A DNA stretch of 64,000 nt from Maribacter sp. BPC-D8 (lineage in GTDB: Bacteria; Bacteroidota; Bacteroidia; Flavobacteriales; Flavobacteriaceae), in NCBI RefSeq assembly GCF_035207705.1, contig NZ_CP128187.1, positions 3,658,001-3,722,000 on the forward strand, given 5' to 3'. The notes under the pieces are model-generated. The model did no database searches, was not told the origin of the DNA, and worked only from the letters and a program-made list of their open reading frames with translations. The stretch's first letter is position 1. Every line of letters starts with the position of its first letter. Below, piece by piece: positions 60,301 to 64,000 of the stretch. The translations under genes were made by a program, and so were the position numbers.

Positions 60301-60892
60301 TAAACAGGGCGCTAACGGAAAAGAAGGAGAGAGCGGAAGTGAAGGGGAAAATGGTAAAAATGGAGAAGGAAAAAGTGGAAAAAATGGTGAAAATGGCGAA
60401 GGTGGGGAAAACGGCAAAGGAAATAATGGGTCTAACGGTACAAACGGGCAAGGGCAAGGTTCAATGAGTGAAACTGAACTTAAAGAAATTTATGAAATCT
60501 ATCAAAATCAGCAAAAATTAAGACAAGAATTAGAAAAACAACTTGAAAATATGATTAATTCTGGTGATCAAAAATTAGGACAAAAATTGATCCAACAGAT
60601 GGAAGATTTTGAGAACGATCTTTTAGAAAATGGAATTACACAACGTACCATCAACAAAGCCAATACTATACAGTATGAATTGTTGAAATTAGAGAATGCA
60701 GCACTTAAGCAAGGAGAGAAATCTGAGCGAGAAAGTAATAGGAATACCAAAGACTTCACAAATCCTATTACTACTAAACCCTCATTATTAGATAATTATC
60801 GTAATGAAGTTGAAATTTTAAATAGGCAAAGCTTACCTTTGCGGCAAAATTTTCAATCTAAGGTTAAAGAGTACTTCAAAGCAAATGATTAA
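57398..60892 (+). CDS. DUF4175 family membrane protein with collagen-like region
   Basis: 1,164 aa. The start is TTG at 57398: the frame has a stop at 57368 and no ATG or GTG between, and MQDHKHILDRLNQF fits the family N-terminus. A near -7 box (TATCTTGG, 57375-57382) stands just upstream. Two N-terminal helices (about 24-45, 54-77) and a third near 152-170 anchor it in the inner membrane. Beta-rich periplasmic part to about residue 480, then long coiled coils (about 490-790; Gln/Lys/Glu-rich). Residues about 935-1020 are Gly-X-X triplets (KQGENGEKGEGGKQGERG...), then a final coiled coil. The function of DUF4175 proteins is unknown. ybeY starts 8 nt before its stop, so the two are coupled. 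Confidence 0.87.
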   Translation: MQDHKHILDRLNQFIQKHYSQVLLKGILLFFAFGLLFFLLILGIEYFLWMNTTGRMILFVIFIAVELFLLFKYILTPIFYLFKLKQGIGPKDAAQMIGKHFPEVGDKLTNLLDLANDPEQSELLLASINQRSKQLDPIPFSNAIDFKDSLKYLKYATIPIAIIGLLLISGNWNSFFGTYERVVNYEMAYEKPAPFQFELLSDNLKTLQDETFTIQVATKGEVKPENVYIEIDGKQILLQQNNGFYEYEFTPPITTTNFKFKANEVNSRAYTLTALETPSILDFTMNLTYPSYLNKPNESIKSTGNAVIPEGTKIQWKINGENTDKINLSTKDTILQLTKENNTFELEKRIYNDFNYELTTTNKNVEDYERLTYNFKVIKDGYPTIKVHQVLDTLNPNVSYYTGNATDDYGLRKIDVVYFEVGKEEKKKTINLLKPSSNYEQFYYTFPSGLELKEGKNYGFYFEVTDNDAIHNGKTIKSQIYQQVLLDENQLKNKDLESQQSLIKDLDKSLQKSKAQKESLEEINQNQKEKNSLNFNDKNQIKDYLKKQEQQEQLMQKFSKQLKENLNKENKDDKLNQLLQERLERQEEQAKKNQQLLEEINKVADKIKKEDLTKKLEELGKKQQNSQRSLEQLVELTKRYYVTEKASQIARDLEELAKKQEELSEQNNENNTAEKQKKLNEEFDKISAEIKDLKKDNEKLKKPIDINIDKSKKEGVKEDQKNALEELEKNTSQDQNKPTSSDANKKQKSAADKMKEMSEQLSESSSGGGGGSSVTEDAEMLRQILDNLIIFSFKQETLYDRLTAREDQDATQYSETVRDQNELKGLFEHVDDSLFALSLRQAELSEFVNEQITEVYYNIDKSLETMADGQMFQGISHQKYVLTAANSLADFLAEVMDNMNSSMQMGKGSGQSEGGFQLPDIIKGQQQLGEKMGQQGKSGSEGKEGKSGEGKQGENGEKGEGGKQGERGKQGANGKEGESGSEGENGKNGEGKSGKNGENGEGGENGKGNNGSNGTNGQGQGSMSETELKEIYEIYQNQQKLRQELEKQLENMINSGDQKLGQKLIQQMEDFENDLLENGITQRTINKANTIQYELLKLENAALKQGEKSERESNRNTKDFTNPITTKPSLLDNYRNEVEILNRQSLPLRQNFQSKVKEYFKAND

Positions 60893-61304
60893 TTACAATT
60901 ACTTAACAGAATTTAAACTTGTAGCAGAAAATAACTTCAATTCATGGATTACAGAATCTTGTAATACCGAAGGGTTTTCTATTATAGAACTCAACTACAT
61001 TTTTTGTAGCGATGACTACTTGCTTAAAATAAATCAAGATTACTTACAACACGATTATCTAACAGACATTATCTCGTTTGATTATGTGTCAGGAAAAAAT
61101 ATATCGGGCGACCTATACATTTCAATTGACCGCGTAAAAGAAAACGCAGAAGAGTTTAATGTTTCATTTGATAATGAATTAAAACGCGTAATGATACATG
61201 GGGTTTTACATCTAATGGGTTATTCGGATAAATCGGATGCAGCTACTGCCGAAATGCGCGCTAAAGAAGAAGAAAAAATAAAGCTGTTCCACGTGGAACA
61301 ATAG
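60885..61304 (+). CDS. ybeY: Endoribonuclease YbeY, rRNA maturation factor
   Basis: 139 aa. ATG overlaps the end of the DUF4175 gene by 8 nt. The metal site is HGVLHLMGYSD, with H105 and H109; the third position, His in most bacteria, is Asp115, which I recall as usual for Bacteroidetes. YbeY helps 16S rRNA 3'-end maturation and ribosome quality control. The last six codons (LFHVEQ) and the stop are encoded by a parS-like palindrome. Followed 5 nt later by mnmG, so the three genes DUF4175-ybeY-mnmG probably form an operon. Confidence 0.94.
   Translation: MINYNYLTEFKLVAENNFNSWITESCNTEGFSIIELNYIFCSDDYLLKINQDYLQHDYLTDIISFDYVSGKNISGDLYISIDRVKENAEEFNVSFDNELKRVMIHGVLHLMGYSDKSDAATAEMRAKEEEKIKLFHVEQ
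61285..61300. other. parS-like palindrome, copy 1 (inside the ybeY end)
   Basis: TGTTCCACGTGGAACA, a perfect 16-bp palindrome that differs from the classic ParB site TGTTTCACGTGAAACA at two symmetric bases. I recall the same core from Pseudomonas parS sites. It codes for the YbeY C-terminus. Probable ParB/Spo0J binding site. Confidence 0.75.
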
Positions 61305-61309
61305 AAGAT

Positions 61310-63178
61310 ATGTTTGGAGAAGAATATGATGTAATTGTAGTTGGCGGAGGACACGCCGGTGCAGAAGCGGCAGCAGCAGCTGCAAACTTGGGTTCAAAAA
61401 CCTTATTAGTAACTATGAATTTGCAAAATATAGGACAGATGTCTTGTAACCCAGCTATGGGTGGAATTGCAAAAGGACAAATTGTTAGGGAGATAGATGC
61501 ACTTGGAGGCTACAGCGGAATTGTATCTGACAAATCTGCTATACAATTTAAGATGCTTAACAAATCTAAAGGACCTGCAATGTGGAGTCCAAGAACCCAA
61601 AACGATAGAATGCGTTTTGCAGAAGAGTGGCGTTTAATGTTAGAACGTACTCCGAACGTAGACTTTTATCAAGAAATGGTTTCTGGTTTGTTAATAGAAA
61701 ATCATAAAGTTGTTGGTGTAAAAACTTCTTTAGGAATTGATATACGATCTAAAGCAGTTGTATTAACCAATGGAACATTCTTAAATGGACTTATCCATAT
61801 TGGTGAAAAACAATTCGGTGGAGGTAGAGCAGGAGAAAAAGCAGCAACCGGAATTACAGAACAATTAACCGAAATAGGTTTTGAAAGTGGAAGAATGAAA
61901 ACCGGAACTCCGCCAAGAGTTGATGGCAGATCCTTAGATTATTCTAAAATGATCGTTCAGCCTGGTGATGCAATTCCTGAAAAATTCTCTTATACAAATA
62001 CAAAACCATTAGCACATCAACGTGATTGTTACATGACACATACAAGTGCTTTGGTTCACGATTTATTACGTGAAGGTTTTGACAGATCACCAATGTTCAA
62101 CGGTAGAATAAAAAGTATTGGTCCAAGATACTGCCCATCTATTGAAGATAAAATAAACAGATTCGCTGATAAGGATAGTCACCAAATGTTTATTGAACCT
62201 GAAGGTTGGGAAACTGTAGAAGTTTATGTAAACGGATTTTCAACTTCTTTACCAGAAGATGTTCAGTTTAAAGCTTTGCGTTCTGTAGTAGGTTTTGAAA
62301 AAGTAAAATTCTTTAGACCAGGTTATGCGATAGAGTACGATTACTTTCCGCCAACACAATTGAAGCATACACTCGAAACAAAGCTAGTTGAAAATTTATA
62401 TTTTGCCGGACAAATAAACGGAACTACTGGATATGAAGAAGCAGCATCGCAAGGATTAATGGCAGGTATAAATGCGCACTTAAAACTTAAACAAGAAAAT
62501 CCGTTAATTTTAAAAAGAGACGAAGCATATATTGGTGTATTGATCGACGACCTAATTACAAAAGGTACAGAAGAACCATATCGAATGTTTACTTCTCGTG
62601 CAGAATATAGAACCTTACTTAGACAAGATAATGCTGATTTAAGATTAACACCTTTAAGCCATGCTATAGGTTTTGCAACAGATTCGAGAATGAAAAGGAT
62701 GGAGCAAAAACTAGAACAATCTGAAGCACTTGTTAACTTCTTTAGAGAAACTAGTGTACTGCCAAAAGACATTAATCCAATTTTTGAAAGCGTTGATTCA
62801 TCTCTAGTAAAACAATCTGATAAAATGTACAAAGCATTTTCAAGACCTAATGTTACTATGGAGCATATGCTTCAATTAGAGGATGTTTCTAATTTTGTAA
62901 AAGAAAATAAATTCGATAGTGAGGTACTTGAGCAAGCAGAAGTACAAATAAAATATTCTGGCTATATAGCAAAAGAAAAGTTGAATGCTGATAAACTTCA
63001 TAGATTAGAAGCGGTTAAGATTCCTGCAAACTTTGATTACTCAAAATTAAAATCTTTATCTTTTGAAGCAAGAGAAAAAATGACAAAAATTCAACCAGTT
63101 ACCATTTCTCAAGCATCAAGAATTAGCGGAGTTACTCCGAGTGACATCAGTGTACTTTTGGTTTTTCTTGGAAGGTAG
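61310..63178 (+). CDS. mnmG: tRNA uridine-5-carboxymethylaminomethyl modification enzyme MnmG (GidA)
   Basis: 622 aa, full length. FAD dinucleotide motif VIVVGGGHAGAEAAAAAANLG (from about residue 9), then CNPAMGGIAKGQIVREIDALGG, TGTPPRVDGRSLDYS, FAGQINGTTGYEEAASQG and FTSRAEYRTLLRQDNADLRLT, all signatures of the family. With MnmE it installs the cmnm5 group at U34 of tRNAs using FAD and methylene-THF. The gene is bracketed by two parS-like palindromes (61285 and 63186). Last gene of a likely operon with DUF4175 and ybeY. Confidence 0.98.
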   Translation: MFGEEYDVIVVGGGHAGAEAAAAAANLGSKTLLVTMNLQNIGQMSCNPAMGGIAKGQIVREIDALGGYSGIVSDKSAIQFKMLNKSKGPAMWSPRTQNDRMRFAEEWRLMLERTPNVDFYQEMVSGLLIENHKVVGVKTSLGIDIRSKAVVLTNGTFLNGLIHIGEKQFGGGRAGEKAATGITEQLTEIGFESGRMKTGTPPRVDGRSLDYSKMIVQPGDAIPEKFSYTNTKPLAHQRDCYMTHTSALVHDLLREGFDRSPMFNGRIKSIGPRYCPSIEDKINRFADKDSHQMFIEPEGWETVEVYVNGFSTSLPEDVQFKALRSVVGFEKVKFFRPGYAIEYDYFPPTQLKHTLETKLVENLYFAGQINGTTGYEEAASQGLMAGINAHLKLKQENPLILKRDEAYIGVLIDDLITKGTEEPYRMFTSRAEYRTLLRQDNADLRLTPLSHAIGFATDSRMKRMEQKLEQSEALVNFFRETSVLPKDINPIFESVDSSLVKQSDKMYKAFSRPNVTMEHMLQLEDVSNFVKENKFDSEVLEQAEVQIKYSGYIAKEKLNADKLHRLEAVKIPANFDYSKLKSLSFEAREKMTKIQPVTISQASRISGVTPSDISVLLVFLGR

Positions 63179-63185
63179 GGCAAAT

Positions 63186-63201
63186 TGTTCCACGTGGAAC
63201 A
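63186..63201. other. parS-like palindrome, copy 2
   Basis: Same 16 bases as copy 1, here in the intergenic region; with its flanking T and A it is an 18-bp palindrome (63185-63202). It lies 7 nt after the mnmG stop. No T-run follows, so it is not a terminator. Confidence 0.75.
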
Positions 63202-63243
63202 ATGAAAATTTATAACAACAATTTCAATATTTATAATTAAGAC

Positions 63244-64000
63244 ATGCCTAATCCCATTTCAAAAATCTCGACAAAGGATTTTCTAGTAACTCAAGAATCA
63301 TTTGAATTAGAATATGATCCTAAATATGATATGCTAGTTACAAAACCTATACCTGAAGATTTAGAAAAATACTACGACCCAAATAATTATATTTCACATT
63401 CGGATAGTGGAAATGGTTTACTTGAAAAAATTTATCAAACTGTAAAAAAGTACACGTTAAATAAAAAAGTAAAGTTGATAAATGAGTATACAATTGATGA
63501 TAAAAAATTACTTGATATAGGATGTGGAACTGGAGAATTTCTAATTAGTGGAAAAAACAAAAATTGGAAAACAGTAGGAGTAGAGTTAAATGACAGTGCG
63601 AGAAAGAAAGCAGTAGATAAAGAACTAGAAGTTTATAAATCTTTAGAAGATTTAAATGATAGAAAATTTAATGTCATAACACTATGGCATGTACTAGAAC
63701 ATCTACCAGATTTAGACAAGCAGATAAATAAAATAACATCTCTGTTAGAAAAAAACGGGACACTCATAATTGCTGTTCCAAATTACAAATCATATGACGC
63801 TCAATACTACAAAGAGTTTTGGGCAGCTTATGATACACCAAGACATCTTTGGCACTTTTCACAAAATGCAATAAAAAATATTTTTACAAATAAAAAAATA
63901 GAAGTAGTTAAAACGCTACCAATGTATTTTGATTCTTACTATGTTTCACTATTATCAGAAAAATATAAATCTGGTTCTTCAAATTACTTAAAAGCATTTT
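63244..64000 (+). CDS. Class I SAM-dependent methyltransferase, 3'-truncated
   Basis: 252 codons are visible; the frame is open at the window end. Start ATG 63244 (MPNPISKISTKDF). N-terminal ~85 residues (LEKYYDPNNYISHSD) precede SAM motif I LLDIGCGTGEFLISGK (from about residue 88), then VGVELND, ITLWHVLEHLPDLDKQ (the HVLEH motif) and GTLIIAVPNYKSYDAQYYKEFWAAYDTPRHLWHFS, the pattern of the Methyltransf_23 group. This group is often a methyltransferase of small molecules or polysaccharides. The substrate is unknown. It stands 65 nt after mnmG. Confidence 0.9.
   Translation, partial: MPNPISKISTKDFLVTQESFELEYDPKYDMLVTKPIPEDLEKYYDPNNYISHSDSGNGLLEKIYQTVKKYTLNKKVKLINEYTIDDKKLLDIGCGTGEFLISGKNKNWKTVGVELNDSARKKAVDKELEVYKSLEDLNDRKFNVITLWHVLEHLPDLDKQINKITSLLEKNGTLIIAVPNYKSYDAQYYKEFWAAYDTPRHLWHFSQNAIKNIFTNKKIEVVKTLPMYFDSYYVSLLSEKYKSGSSNYLKAF

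Noticed and set aside
60179..60467. Long open frames on both strands across the Gly-X-X tract
   Set aside because: They arise from the repetitive GGN codons of the DUF4175 gene; translations are low-complexity and have no start context.

Overview
The window is a chromosomal segment of a gliding member of the Bacteroidetes, most likely family Flavobacteriaceae. The evidence is low GC, TAnnTTTG-type -7 promoter boxes instead of TATAAT, few Shine-Dalgarno sequences, many type IX secretion system (T9SS) proteins with the gliding-motility C-terminal sorting domain (CHU_C, type B), and Bacteroidetes-typical families (DUF4837, DUF4175, PorP/SprF). I cannot fix the genus. No phage, integrase, insertion sequence or CRISPR array was seen.

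Layout. (1) 1-9.7 kb, plus strand: the 3' part of a large DUF11-repeat T9SS cargo protein, its SprF partner, a TatA protein, and an OmpA-family protein with the domain order of PorE. (2) 10-16.6 kb: a small membrane protein; a minus-strand run pgk - MltD-like transglycosylase - DUF4837 lipoprotein; plus-strand holB and a DoxX-like gene; tRNA-Cys; folB. (3) 16.6-35 kb, minus strand: a 17.3-kb sprB-like adhesin gene (5,779 codons) followed by sprF. (4) 35-38 kb: about 1 kb without a gene, then a methyltransferase and small hypothetical genes. (5) 38.4-43 kb, minus strand: a third T9SS cargo followed by a SprF barrel fused to two SPOR-like domains. (6) 43-64 kb: mostly housekeeping genes (glnS, SPFH protein, VOC protein, katG, M14 peptidase, PepSY protein, rlmF, an ACT-domain gene broken by an in-frame TAA, gltX, an FN3 lipoprotein, DUF4175, ybeY, mnmG flanked by two parS-like palindromes, and a truncated methyltransferase).

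How the genes work together. Three cassettes of the form 'type-B cargo then SprF-type outer-membrane protein' lie within 43 kb, with gaps of only 7-15 nt. In the Flavobacterium gliding model the adhesin is secreted by T9SS and needs its own SprF. The third cassette is structurally unusual, because its SprF carries two copies of a domain that also occurs once in the PorE-like protein of the first cluster. The sprB cassette and the third cassette also share a promoter-upstream layout: an identical 15-mer, a second half-copy 21 bp away and a -7-like box, at identical spacing and at nearly the same distance from the start codon. This points to co-regulation of two adhesin/SprF cassettes and is the observation I rate highest.
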